Shown here in pieces: positions 36,071 to 47,769 of a stretch of DNA of 64,000 nt (the stretch's first letter is position 1; the number at the start of each line of letters is the position of its first letter). Source of the DNA: Tubiluchus corallicola. Its lineage: Eukaryota; Priapulida; Priapulimorpha; Priapulimorphida; Tubiluchidae. Below the pieces are notes generated by a model. It was not told the origin of the DNA and ran no database searches. It saw only the letters and a list, made by a program, of their open reading frames with translations. The stretch is taken from assembly GCA_030141605.1 (NCBI GenBank), contig JAQGDQ010000730.1:1-64000 (forward strand), read 5' to 3'. The translations under genes and the position numbers were made by a program.

Positions 36071-37530
36071 TAATTTTGTTATTCTTACTGACAGCATGCT
36101 AATTACGCATCCTCTGTAAATGAGCTCTCTTAAGTGGCGGCCATAAGCGCCACTTACTATTGGTTATTCGTTTTGATAATGACGAACGTCATCGACGAAA
36201 ATCAAGACCATCTTGATGTCGTTAAACTTGAATGACATTCAAATTTCAGTGTCATTCTCGACGTGTAACATTGTCCTACGACACTGACAAACTCGAGAAC
36301 GACAGCGTTTTGAATGACCGTGTAGATGGTACCTTATACTACACATAGTTTCGGGTGTACGGCAAGGATTTACATTGTCACCTGTTTTATTTAACAAATA
36401 CATCGTCTGTTTAGCACTTTAATTGCCAAATTTTCTGCTGCAATCGTTTCGTGTAAATTGAACTAATTAGACGAGTTTACGGCCCATTGCACACAGACAG
36501 ACAGATTGAAATGATGTAATTCACATCTTGTCGTGGCCCCATTAATCACATTGCCGTAGCCGTAACTTGCATACTGACAACTGATATGAGTTTCCTCGCC
36601 ACTGATACAGCTTTGTTCTAATTCAGCTGAGTCAACTTCGTTGAGTTTCGTTATTTGCTTTTACCACTGACAAGCAATACGATAAAGTGATGCTTTGATT
36701 TCATTTTATCAAAACAATTTCATTTACTGCACATTGTCATTCGAGGCGGACGTAGACTGATGGCAGCTCTAGTGATGGGGAGCGTATGATCCAGCCTATA
36801 TACTTCTTCAGTTACGATTTATAAACTTTCAGTCGTAATTATACCGTTATGCTCAGAGTTTTTAAGCTATTCCTTTTTTTATTATAATGACTTTTTCTTG
36901 ATGACGTTGACCTCCATTTTAACTTTTTTTATTTCTTAGACATTCCTGCATCTATTAATTAAATGCATCTAATTAATTAAAGTAGATTTGGCCAGATGAA
37001 AAAAAAATCAATGAAAAAGTAAATATGCTTGATGTACTAGATTTGTGTTTAATTTAATTTGTATTTCAAAAGCAGGTGAACACGCGAAACTATTTGCTCA
37101 AAAATACTTCTAATTATTGATTAATTAATCGACTAATTAATGAAAAATACTACTAATTAAATACTTCTAGTTCCAAGTACTAAACCCGTTTTTAGTTTTT
37201 TGCAGAGGTAAGAAATTATTACATAAGAATATAGGAAAGATTATTAAAATGGTAGTGAGCAAAACTTACAGCTTTGGTACCTTAATATTTCAAAAAACAA
37301 CAATAGCAGCAGTTACAGAAGTTAATTTCAAAGGGTGTTAAAATATAGAAAACGAACTAACCTCATACAGGTGTAAAAAGTGTTGCTGAAACAGGTATCA
37401 CTGGTAATCACAGTCATATTAATTTAGGATATTCCTCCATGGTCAATGGGCCTCAATGAATTTAGAATGTTATTGAAATTGTTCTGGCACAATTTGTCCA
37501 AATACCCTTCTTATTTTGTCATGTTATTAT
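36071..37530. other. No gene recognised
   Basis: AT-rich sequence with short AATTAATTAA clusters around 36950-37150. No exon, RNA gene or clear transposon end is seen. Confidence 0.4.
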
Positions 37531-37544
37531 TATGTTATGTTGCT

Positions 37545-37605
37545 GAAGTTATGTTGTTGTTGTTGCTGTTGTTGTTGTTGTTGTCATTGTTGTTGTTGGG
37601 TTTTG
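37545..37605 (+). repeat. (TTG)n/(TGC)n microsatellite
   Basis: An interrupted run of GTT/GCT triplets gives Leu or Cys homopolymers in translation. Surrounding frames show no domain. Confidence 0.85.
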
Positions 37606-37615
37606 TTGTTACTGA

Positions 37616-38500
37616 TTATACTTTTGTGTCATAGTAACTTGTTACCGCTTTGTTTACATTTGGTTGCCATAGTGATAGTTGCTAGAATACTAGTGTGGTT
37701 TCACAAGAGAAGCTCCGCCTACATGCCGTTTAACCCCATCATTTTTAGTTTTAATTGGGGTACATCTGAATTATGGGACGGGATTGATGGAGAAAACGAC
37801 CTTTAAATAACCTTGTTCACTTCCCGGATCACTATTTGCAATATAAGCTCCACAGTTTCAGCTCCGCCCACAAACTCCGCCACAGTTTTCAGCTTTTTCT
37901 TGAGGTTGTTTCTCCAGCGCAAATTGATGTTATGAATAAACGGCTGTCATCTCGGTCATGTTTATAGTTGTCCGCGTACGCGCAGTGATCCACTTATAGA
38001 TGCATCAAATCTTCTTTTCATTGCCCTGAGAATAATTGGCCTAGGACGGATTAATAGATTCATCTAGTGGAATCAATACTAAACCCGAGTTGCTAGAAGC
38101 CAGGGAATATGACGGTAATACCATTTGGCTATTAATCGTCTTGGATGGCAGAGCGTCTCTAATTTGGAAGTAGCTGCTTGGTCAGTTGTCTGGCCTGACA
38201 GCATATGCGATGGTCAATCAGCCTCTAACTGATCGATTATTTGCAATTATCGTCCAATCTTGACAAGCCTGAGACATGGCGGCCGCCTTGATGCTGAAAA
38301 ATTAGCAACGAAGAGAAGCGAAACGTGATTTGTATGGCTTCCGGTCAGAGGAGGCGAAAAGAAGCTGCGGAACGTGAGTTGATTGGATGAGAAAGAAGAT
38401 AAGAAGGTTACTCCAGGGGATGAATTTTATGCCTTCTTGGTTCAAACATTCACTGTTAGCAGTCATTCATAATTATTATGGTTATGACAGCGATCAAAAT
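37616..38500. other. No gene recognised
   Basis: Mixed-composition intergenic sequence. The frame from 38387 leads into the GAT/GAC microsatellite and is not supported as a gene. Confidence 0.4.
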
Positions 38501-38504
38501 GATT

Positions 38505-39165
38505 GCAATTACAACGATGACAATGAATGTGGCATCAACAATGATGGCAATGACGAAGACCATGGTGATGGTGATGATGACGACGAGGATGATGACGGTG
38601 ATGATGATGATGACCACGACGATCACGACGACGACGACCATGACGATGACGACGATGGTGATGACGACACAACGAATATGATGATGGTGGTGATGATAAC
38701 AACGACGACGATAATGATAATGATAATGATGATGACGATGACGACGACGACGGCAACCATGACGACGATGATGACCATGACGATAAACAAGACGACGACA
38801 ACGACAACGATGATGATGATGGTGATGACGACGACGACGACGATGACGACGATGACGACCATGACGATGAACAAGACGACGACGACGGCAACCATGACTG
38901 GTGATGATGATGACCACGACGACGACGACGACCATAACGATGATGATGATGGTGGTGATGATGATGACGACGACGATGATAATGATGATGACCACGACGA
39001 TAACGATGATGATGACGACGTCGGCGACGACGATGATGATGATGGTGGTGATGATGACGACGACGACGATGATAATGATGATGACCACGACGATAACGAT
39101 GATGATGACGACCACGATGACGATGACGACGACGAGGACGATGGTGATGATGACATTGAATAATG
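38505..39165 (+). repeat. (GAT/GAC)n trinucleotide microsatellite, about 650 bp
   Basis: Almost uninterrupted GAT and GAC triplets with occasional GGT, ACC and AAC. All six frames stay open for hundreds of codons (Asp, Met/Thr, Ile/Val, Ser and His runs), which is what a stop-free trinucleotide repeat produces, not evidence of coding. Internal blocks such as GATGATGGTGGTGATGATGA recur about 110 bp apart. Confidence 0.95.
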
Positions 39166-40544
39166 ATGGCGACAACGACCATGATGATTTCTGCAGAAGA
39201 TAGGAAATAACTTGGAATAGTGATATGCTGCTAAAACAAATGAAATACGCAGATGTTGATGTTCACGTTCAGCGGAGAGCAAACACATAAAGTTAACTAT
39301 GTACTTGATGTTGAAGTTGTGTCAATACTGCCATGCAGTGAGATGTCATAATGCCCCACTGAGATGTCAGTAGCATTTCCTGGAAGTTTAGCATACCACG
39401 GGATACGGATGTCCGCTAAATCTATCAACGTTGATTCTTTAAAAGTATTGATTGTCTTAAATTACTTCATTATTTTAAAAAGGGAGAGTAAAAGATAATC
39501 TCGAAGCAAAGAGCAAACTGTCTGTGATTCTTTCGTTCGAGATTTTCATCAGGTAGCATCCTAGGAGTCCCGAGAGGTCCCGAGAGGAGGTATTTCTTGA
39601 AAGAGGTCCTAGGAGGAGGTAATTCTTGAAAACAGGAAAGAGAAGGAGCAGAAGAAAGCAGCCAGGAAAACAACACCACGGGAAGAGATCGCCATGTACA
39701 TTAGAAAATCACAAGGACTGGTCTCTTTGTGACCCGCTTTCGTGAATTGTAGTAAAATTATTCCTTTGTCATGGTTGAGCTTTACTTTACATCACTTGGA
39801 TGTATGACTACCAGCAAGGAAAGGATGGTAGAGTTTTCGTGTTGTTCTAACTATAGGTGAACGCGTGTATCTGTCTTGCCTATGACATGCATTCATACTG
39901 TAGATCATATCGGATTGTGCTGATGGCTTTCGACACACCTTTACTTTATGATACATAGCATACGAAATTTGTTGACCCTTGGGAGAACGTCACCCCTAAC
40001 ATTGTCGTCTTGAGCTAGAGCTAATATTACTTTTCATTAACGTAAAACTAGCGAAATAAATAAAATTCTCTCGGGGTATACTGGCAGAGTTACATATATT
40101 GCCATATCTTGTAACGTGAAAAGATTTCTCGGATTTTTACCTGCAGGGCAAAATCTTGAATGTATTATTCCGCCGTGTGTATTATTCAGTGCAGCTGAAA
40201 AGCTAGCATTAAGTCTGTACATTAGCTGGTTTGACAAAAACGTTTTTCTGGTCTTCTATAACGTTACCTAAACTAATTTCCTCCGTGCAGGTAAATTCTA
40301 TATACTCTGGACGAAGTGAACAGCTGTACGGTCACGGCGCGTGCTTAACGACCTAAGTTAAATAATGCCGAATCTGATTGGGTAAATGCGTTGGTACAAC
40401 CGGGAAAACTACATCTGCCTGTCTTTCGTTGAGGTAGAATGTGTACACAAGTGCACGTGGCAACGACACCTCTGCTGATCCAGTGCCTCACCTTAGAGGA
40501 TTATCGTTGATAATTGTTTAAAAATCGGTAGCGTTTTAAATAAG
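39166..40544. other. No gene recognised
   Basis: Open frames at 39470-39679 and 40037-40237 (minus) carry no recognisable domain. A short purine-rich duplication (GAGGTCC/CGAGAGG) lies around 39570-39610. Confidence 0.4.
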
Positions 40545-41010
40545 TTATCAGCTTAAAGGAAAGGAAAGTATCTTTAACTCGCGGAAATTCGGGTTTATTT
40601 CAATGTTTAAAAAAATGTTGGAAAGATTTAGTAATAAAAATGTGATAATTATGTATAATTAGTAATATCACTTTACAGTCGAAATAATTTCACGCGTAGG
40701 TGCTCCCATTTTGAACGCCCATTCTTCCACCAATGACGTCATTCACCGACTGAAGAAAAGCAAAGTACTGCCAATTTCCATCAAATGTATCATAAGATTT
40801 TACAAAAAATTAGATAGACAATTTGCGATATTTTTGCATGAATATTAGGTAAGCTGCAAAAGTGCCAATTAATTTGAACAGCGCACGCTTACGGAAAGTC
40901 ACGATACGCTTACGGAAAGTCCCGAAGTCTACAAGTTTCGTCATAATCTTCAAGTGAATGGCGACTACTACAGCACCTGAAAAGTAGGCAGTTCTTTGCA
41001 ATTTAAAATA
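40545..41010 (-). repeat. Unclassified dispersed repeat, copy 2 (inverse of 15330-15800)
   Basis: The reverse complement aligns with 15330-15800 through the shared ATGACGTCATT palindrome, AAGAATGGGCGTT and the CCTTTCCTTTAA end. This copy carries an extra short tandem duplication (CTTACGGAAAGTC twice near 40889-40922). The 120-residue minus-strand frame at 40810-41172 overlaps the repeat and is not credible as a gene. Confidence 0.7.
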
Positions 41011-41795
41011 AACCCAACATATTAAGCGACTTATCATTTCTTTTAAGCAAACATATTGTAACGTCTCCGGGTTCCATTCCAGTCGGCAATTTCGGATCCC
41101 ACTTCTGACACCAGTGTAACGGATCCGGGTTCCCGCGCGGATCCGTCTCAGGATGTATAGAGCGGCATACAAGTTATGAAATACTTTACAGCAGACGAGA
41201 AAAGTAAAAAGAATACGAATGTAAAATAAACTTTAATGCACAACCAGTAGCTCCATGACATGTGAACAGACTTTGTTACAGTAGCTCCATGACATGTGAA
41301 CAGACTTTGGTATAAAAATCAGCAAACCTACAGCATTCACCCTTACAGACAGAAAGGCCACGTTGGAATCGTCAAATTACGACATGCGTTCTGTTTTATA
41401 CAGGTACATTTGCATTACTGGGCTTCTCAACCATACCCATTACTAACATTAGGGGGTTGGTCATAATCTGCCTTCGTAACAATATTTTACACTTATGGCA
41501 ACAAAAAAGATAAGATAAACAAAAAATTAAAGAAATTCTGAAATGATTAACAATATCAAGATATGAATTTATGCGTGATGATGAAAAGGCCATTCTAGCA
41601 AAGAAACTGGATGTGTAAAATAATGTATTTGAAAGTATTACCCTAAAATAGACACTTTGTTAATAATTTACTAACACTAGAGGGCGTTAAGGAAAGTGAG
41701 TAAATTTTGGCTTGATGGGCAGGAGGTTTGTATGTTGGAGAAGGATTTTGCAAACTAGTTTCTTCTTAATATAAAAAACTGGTGAGTTTATGAAT
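41011..41795. other. No gene recognised
   Basis: Contains a short direct duplication (CAGTAGCTCCATGACATGTG at about 41247 and 41280). No exon or RNA gene is supported. Confidence 0.4.
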
Positions 41796-41935
41796 TATTA
41801 TTATTATTATAATTCTTTATTTTTAAAAACTATGTACAGAATACATTCCCTCTATTTGTAGGGATATGTTTAAAATTTCTAAAAGTATTTACAACGTATT
41901 AAACATATTCTAATATATATTCTAAACGCTAATGA
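41796..41935 (-). mobile_element. Possible LINE-like 3' end with (ATT)n tail
   Basis: Read on the minus strand, AT-rich sequence leads to AAAAATAAAGAATTATAATA and an (AAT)n run, resembling the 3' terminus and tail of a retroelement. It abuts the truncated LDLa half-domain at 41941, exactly where the first half of that domain should be. Class and left boundary are uncertain. Confidence 0.35.
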
Positions 41936-41940
41936 TCTAC

Positions 41941-44900
41941 GTGTTTTGTGACGGCAACGACGACTGTGGCACAGACGAAGAAAACTGCCGTATGAATAAC
42001 TTTTTAACTATCTTTTTAACTATCTAATAAATTTAAAATTAAATAGTTTAACTCACAAAAATAGGAAAAAGAAGATGATATGCTTACATCAGGACCAAAA
42101 TCGATGGACCTGCAATGAATTTAATTTTTTATTAATTTTTATCTTTATAATTGCATTTTTGCACTTCGTAAATGCGACATAAGTTCTCTTTTATGTTATT
42201 GGGCGTTCAGACGAGAGAGTTCTCTCACCAGTTCTTGCGAGCGTTCTCTCTGAGAGTGAGCACGCAAGTGTGAACGACTTTACGAGTTCTCTTGACAAGT
42301 TATTGCACACTTTCCGAGAGTTGTCTCTGAGAGTGAGCACGCATGTGTGAACGACTTTACGAGTTCTCTCGACAAGTTATTGCAGAATAACCGTTAGCTG
42401 CTGAGAGTTCTTGCGCAATAATATGCGAGAGAACTCGTAAGGTCGTTCACACTTGACACTTTACTCTGAGAGACAACTCTCGGAGAATTTGCAATAACTT
42501 GTCGAGAGAACTCGTAAAGTCGTTCACACTTGACAGTTTACTCTCAGAGACAACTCTCGGAGAATTTGCATTAACTTGTAGAGAGAACTCGTAAAATCGT
42601 TCACACTTGCGAGTTCAGTCTCAGAGAGAACTTTCGCAAGAACTGACGAGAGAACTCTCTAATCTTAACACGCCATTATATATATATATATTGCAATTGC
42701 AAGACTAGGCGCCTGTTATTTCATGAATATATTTGCAATAATTAAAGTTGCTGTTCATAGATTTACACACTGAAGCAGAAGGATTCAGGAAATGTTCAGA
42801 CGGTGTTAATCATTACCCAACTTCCTCGCTGTGTGACGGAACGGAACTTTGCTCAGATGGAACAGATGAACTTCTCTGCAGTAATTTTTCATCTTATTAT
42901 ATTCATCTATCACAGGGTCGTGCAAATTATCTGACTAGCCGAGCCACATTAAACTTTCCCGCAATTCCTGCGAGCCACAGGCAGTTTGATCAAGGAGCCA
43001 AGTACAGAAAGGCCTAATAATGATTTTTTTGCATCCGACCTGCTTACATCATTACTACTACACTCAAGAAACTATTTTAGAAGTTATTAAAATTTATATT
43101 ACAAACCATATATTTCTACTATCAGGACAGATAGTGGTAATTTCATTACAATGCATATTAGTAATGTGTATCACACAGTCTGTGTAGTACAGTGACATTA
43201 AGCTACAACCATCTTGTAAGGGTTAATGGCATCCGATCTAGCAGGAAAAACTACCCACACTATCTTTGGGATCGTGGCACGAACTTCAGCTGGATGCACT
43301 CAATTAATCGCCCGGGCCGCATTTTCATTAGGTTGACAAATCTTTTCGCGGGCCGCACAAATTCTCTGAGCGGGTCGCAATTTCCACACCCCTGTTCTAT
43401 CATTTATGTAAACAATATAATTATTTATAATCTTAATATCAAGATTATTTTTATAAAAACCACAATTAATTGAATTTCGAAACTAATTTTAGAAAAGTAT
43501 CAAATTGGGAATAATTAGTTTATAAAGTTAATTAATCGAACACAGCTATTGCTTACGTCAGAAACTAACCACAGTTTGTGCAATGGCAGGCATCTTCCCT
43601 TGAGCGCCAAGCACATTTGCATAGGTCTTACAGTACTGTTTAAACGCGTGATGTCACGAAAAATGGGCTCTACGTCATATGACGTCAGAAACTAACACAA
43701 CCTTTCATGATCATGCTTATCACGGTACCGCCTTCTATTTGTCGCCCACGCGAATGTGACAAAAAGGCGCCGTTGCCAATCTTAGTAAATTCACTATGCC
43801 GCGTGTAGCTTTGATTTATAAAAGCTATTGTAGTTTTCAATATTTTAGAGCATTCTTTATTCTGAACTAATGTTTACACAATCATCCAGTTTTCCTTTAA
43901 GCTTTATTATACAATAACTAAGTAATTTTCAATTATTCATACCTAAGTAAACAAACAACATTGTAGTAACATCAGTACTGGAGGCTGATTATTTGCAATA
44001 CCATAGTTAATACTAGCATAATTATTATAAAACAATCAATTTTCTACTACTTAGGCTTTTGTTTACACTCACTTTGGCATGACATAAATGATGAATTAAA
44101 AACTGTTCAGCCAATTCAAAAACTTAGAAAGAAATACTGAGCAATGATTCTCAACAAGTACAACACTTCCTAATTTCCCACACCTACTGCAGCAGTCATA
44201 CCACAATCCTGGTACAGATTATGCAAAACAAGGCATCATTGATAAATCTTTAGAGCTGGTGTCAACATAGCACAATCTATTATCTTTCTTCCTACCATTT
44301 CCACTAACACATCCTTCTACCCTTCCTGTGTGATCTAAACTTTCTCCCAGTTCTTTTTTCGTTCACTCATCCATTCTTTTTTTATCGGGTTCACATAACA
44401 GTGGGCTTATACAAGCCTTTGCTTCTCTAGCCCACTGCAGTACAATTATTCTTTTATGATAACGATAGTGTATGAAACATAACAATTTAATACAGTATGA
44501 TGTAATAATTTTGATATCACTGTGTGCTTAATGTCACAATATTGTACTGAATGTGATAATAATAATAAATCAAAAAAATAAAATAGATGCCGTTCCTTTT
44601 AGGGAGTTGTCCAGAGGGATATAGTAAATGTGCTGACGGTTTAGGTTGCTATCTGGACTCAGCTAAATGTGATGAAAAACCCGATTGCAGTGATGAAAGT
44701 GATGAAGACGAATGCGGTAAGATGTCTCATTACATCAGCAAAAGATAGTCGTTGTTTCTGTCACGTGATTCAAACAATGATTACTACAGCGAGTAATACG
44801 GCTGCTTGAAGCGCAAGAAAACTCTCCACTAACATAAAGCTTAGAAAATTAGTCTTGAAATTTGATACCACTTACATACTGCCCTTTTCCAATCAGAACT

Positions 44901-45365
44901 TGTGTCAGAAATTTTTACGAACCCCGTACATTATTTCACAAGCTGACCGCTAGCTGGCAGGCCGTCACTTTGTTTACATCACGTACATCAGTGTAACCAC
45001 GTGTATATCTCTTTGTATAAAAATATAGAATCAATTGTGCAGACCTATTTGAGTCAATTGCAGACAGTTTTTATATACTTTTGCATAGGAGTGGCCAGTA
45101 CTTAGGTGTTTTTGAGACAATTAGGTATCATGTATCCTTGATAGTTGGATATTTTAAATTATGCATGAAACAAGGTAACTGATATTTTAAGTCCACTTAG
45201 AGGTTCTCTATGGCCTACCAAACCCATTTTCTTCTACTTCAGGCAATAAATGTCCTGTTGGATATTTCAAATGTCTTCTGAGTCGTGAATGTGTTGAAAA
45301 AGTGAAACGTTGCAACGAGGAAAGAGACTGCCGTGATGCAACCGACGAAGCATTTTGTACGACTG
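41941..45365 (+). CDS. LDL-receptor class A repeat protein, partial (four LDLa exons, first one truncated)
   Basis: Exons: a half-domain about 41941-41989 (VFCDGNDDCGTDEENC, then GTATGA), 42761-42880, 44603-44716 and 45243-45365. The last three are AG/GT-bounded and phase 1 at both ends, the usual symmetrical LDLa exon design, so each adds one 38-41-residue module. Exon 44603 encodes a textbook domain, SCPEGYSKCADGLGC then LDSAKCDEKPDCSDESDEDE with a final C; exon 45243 has six Cys (NKCPVGYFKC... CNEERDCRDATDEAFC). Exon 42761 (FRKCSDG... LCDGTELCSDGTDELLC) keeps Cys 2, 4, 5 and 6 but lacks 1 and 3. LDLa modules bind ligands with a calcium-cage loop in extracellular receptors. No signal peptide, membrane segment, first exon or stop is identified, so the ends are unknown. 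A foldback element, a hAT-like copy and a retroelement end lie in the introns. Confidence 0.72.
42197..42676. mobile_element. Foldback MITE with long internally repetitive inverted arms
   Basis: The left arm begins TTATTGGGCGTTCAGACGAG and the right arm, inverted, reads TAATGGCGTGTTAAGATTAG. Both then continue with GAGAGTTCTCTC, CAGTTCTTGCGA, GTTCTCTCTGAGA and CGCAAGTGTGAACGA. TTA flanks both sides. Within each arm a sub-repeat of about 60-70 bp (GTGTGAACGACTTTACGAGT ... CAAGTTATTGC) is repeated, so the whole could fold into one long hairpin. TTA duplication and GGGCGT-type ends hint at PIF/Harbinger-related elements, but the class is inference. Confidence 0.7.
43068..43394 (-). mobile_element. 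hAT-like non-autonomous element, copy 1
   Basis: On the minus strand the element starts CAGGGGTGTGGAAATTGCGA at 43394 and contains GCGGCCCGCGAAAAGATTTG; it is strongly similar to 63689-64000. CAGGGGTGTG with GC-rich GCGGCCC subterminal motifs is typical of hAT-type termini. The far end is not resolved because the second copy runs off the window. The plus-strand frame at 43192-43473 is this repeat, not a gene. Confidence 0.65.
43400..44112. other. Intron of the LDLa gene, no other gene
   Basis: Contains the inverse copy (about 43818-43905) of the dispersed repeat at 35798-35885, and TGACGTCA near 43681. Otherwise nothing is supported. Confidence 0.4.
44113..44575 (+). mobile_element. Dispersed retroelement-like 3' end, family A copy 2
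   Basis: Close match to 29948-30420, including the 39-nt hairpin (44399-44437) and the terminus GAATGTGATAATAATAATAA. It inserts in the LDLa gene intron and ends only about 25 bp before the acceptor of exon 44603, so its AT-rich tail lies within the polypyrimidine/branch region of that exon. Confidence 0.75.
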
Positions 45366-45481
45366 GTAATAATTAGGATGCTAAAATATGTAAAAATGTT
45401 TCGTTATTTTGCACTGTGAGTGTCAGCCTAGTACGTGTTTCTCAAAATAAACCTTACTGCTGGTTGTACCAACTTAATTAT

Positions 45482-45911
45482 TGTTTTTTATTATTATTAT
45501 TATAATCACATTCAGTACAATATAAAGCACACGGTGACATCAAAATTATTACATCTACTGTATTAAATTCTTATGTTTCATACACTATCGTTATCATAAA
45601 AGAATAATTGTACTGCAGTGGGCTAGAGAAGCAAAGGCTTGAATACGCCCCACTGTCATGTGAACCAGATAAAAAAAGAATGGATGAGTGAACAAAAAAA
45701 AGAACTGGGAGAAAGGTTAGATCACACAGGAAGTGTAGAAGGATGTGTTAGTGGAAATGGTAGGAAGAAAGATAATAGATTGTGCTATGTTGACATCAGC
45801 TCTAAAGATGTATCAATGATGCCTTGTTTTGCATAATCTGTACTAGGATTGTGGTATGACTGCTGCAGTAGGTGTGGGATATTGGGAAGTTGTTGTACTT
45901 GTTGAGAATGA
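45482..45911 (-). mobile_element. Dispersed retroelement-like 3' end, family A copy 3
   Basis: The reverse complement matches copies 1 and 2 from CTCAACAAGTACAAC through the hairpin (45616-45655) to the (TAA)n tail, which here appears as TTATTATTATTATTATAATC at 45490-45509. The 65-residue plus-strand frame 45639-45836 is inside this repeat and is not a gene. Confidence 0.75.
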
Positions 45912-46103
45912 AACTTTTATTTATTTTCGTATTAAAACCAGTAAGATAAACAGTAAAACGTATGGTCACGCAAGTACAAAAAACTAATAAATCAATAATC
46001 GTTCAAATTTATTTTCATAGAAAAATTTTGATAAGTCGATTTTTATTATTATTTTGCCAAAAATTTGGCTACAGTAATTGATTTCTTCGTGTCCAAAAAA
46101 ACT

Positions 46104-46612
46104 TTACAAAACATGCATCAACTGATTTGGGAGTGTCCTGCTGATTTTCCGCTTCTGCTGTTTCCGGTCTAACAGAATTGTAATACCAACTATGATGCCT
46201 GGTATGATTTTGGATGCAGATAACTTTGACAAGTCTGGAGTTTTATCTGTAGTTATTTCTGTCGTAATCGTCGTTGCTGTTGTTGTAACTGTGGCAACTG
46301 TCGTCGTTGCTGTTGTTGTAACTGTGGCAACTGTCGTCGTTGCTGTTGTTGTAACTGTGGTAACTGTCGTCGTTGCTGTTGTAACTGTGGCAACTGTCGT
46401 CGTTGCTGTTGTAACTGTGGCAACTATCGTCGTTGCTGTTGTAACTGTGGCAACTGTCGTCGTTGCTGTTGTTGTCACATCACACTCAAAATCTCCAAGT
46501 TTAGCATCTTTAACCTTTGTTGGACAAGCATAGTTAACCCTGGTACGATTGTTATTGGACCATGGTGGCGAAACGATCCAGATTAAACTGCAGTCACATC
46601 TTATTTGTTCTC
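46104..46612 (-). CDS. Last exon of a leucine-rich-repeat protein: LRRCT cap, Thr-rich stalk, short hydrophobic tail
   Basis: The exon starts after TTTTTAG and runs 168 codons to a stop at 46104. It opens with GEQIRCDCSLIWIV, then VNYACPTKVKDAKLGDFECD: the four-Cys C-terminal cap (LRRCT) that closes extracellular LRR domains. Next come about 70 residues of Thr/Ala/Val repeat (TTTATTTVATVTT), probably an O-glycosylated stalk, encoded by a 27-33-bp minisatellite (46262-46470). Then follow DKTPDLSKL and a short hydrophobic segment IIPGIIVGITILL before basic DRKQQKRK. At 13 residues it is short for a membrane span, so anchoring is uncertain. Upstream LRR exons are not found in the window, so the rest is either far upstream or lost. 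It converges with the LDLa gene. Confidence 0.68.
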
Positions 46613-46881
46613 CTAAAAATTAAAAATACATTCTGAAGTCGAAACTACTTTCAGTTGGTCAGCCACCAATAAATGTCATTAAACTGCAGAAAACTAAAAA
46701 CATAAAATCTTCGGGTTACAGCACAAGTGCTGGATTATTTTTTCCATTTTGAAATATACATATATATATATATATCCTTTTACATAGAATGTGTATTGTA
46801 CATAGAGCAAATCATTCGCCATTGAATGCAGGCAAAACTATTTGTTCATTATCTAAAACAGAGATAGTTAGTCACAATTTC

Positions 46882-46901
46882 TGGTGGGTGGGTGGGTGGT
46901 T

Positions 46902-46994
<93 letters not shown>

Positions 46995-47020
46995 CGCGCG
47001 TGCGTGCGTGCGTGCGTGTG
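46882..47020 (+). repeat. (GGGT)n, (TG)n, (CG)n, (TGCG)n compound microsatellite
   Basis: GGGT units, then about 80 bp of TG dinucleotides, about 14 bp of CG and several TGCG units. Alternating purine-pyrimidine over more than 100 bp favours Z-DNA in principle. Confidence 0.95.
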
Positions 47021-47769
47021 TTTAGAAAATTGTTTACATGAGCCTAGTAGTTTAGAAAATTTACGCACAAGCAGCTAGGGGGTCTGGGGGAGTGGTGGTG
47101 TCCCCTAGTGGGGTCACGAGCAGAGCCCCGGGTACCAATGTATTTTCCTGTTTTTAAGCACATTTTGGAGGCCGAAAATGAGATCTAAATTCTGGAACAC
47201 GGACTTTCTCAAGCGTCAAAAATTATGTTTTAATAAATTCATTTTATCTACATTTACCTAGGTAATATTCATTGTATTTTATTGTACTACTCATATATGT
47301 TAAAAGCAAGTTAGTAATACACTGTAATGCGGATCTCTCATTATGTATGAACAGGGGGTGGGCTGCAAACTTAACAGTCTTTTAGTCTTATGTTTGACTA
47401 TCCACATTTTGCTGTGTAGATGTTACAGTGAGCTAAAAGTGAGACAATGCTGGACAGTGTCCAGACAACCGAAATCAATAAAGAATAAGAATAAGAATCC
47501 TTCTATTTCGCACACATGGACAGTATTGGTATTACATCAAGATACAAAGATAAAAGAAGCGACACTATGTAAGTGACATAAATAAACATAACTTCTCTAT
47601 GCAGATCAGCTTTTTGCTTGGGGGTTACACAGACAAAAAAGAGGTTCATGTGTTTCATGGTTTACTGCTAAAGAATTTTATTTAGCATAAAAAAAATTTC
47701 ACAAGAAATTTTGTGGACACATGTGCGTCAGTGCGCCCCCCCCCCGCCAGAGCCTGTGCATTAACACAA
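47021..47769. other. No gene recognised; repeat-like fragments
   Basis: A GC-rich patch at 47078-47140 (GGGGGTCTGGGGGAGTGGTG ...) looks like a fragment of a dispersed element, and AATAAAGAATAAGAATAAGA near 47480 looks like a short retroelement tail. The plus-strand frame 47343-47576 has no domain. Confidence 0.4.

Noticed and set aside
38387-39288. 258-codon Asp-rich frame and four overlapping frames
   Set aside because: (GAT/GAC)n microsatellite; every frame is open, so openness carries no information.
40810-41172. 120-codon minus-strand frame
   Set aside because: Mostly the dispersed repeat shared with 15330-15800, where the frame is not kept.
43192-43473. 93-codon frame similar to another at 63652-63891
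   Set aside because: Similarity reflects two copies of a hAT-like element; the peptide has no transposase motif.
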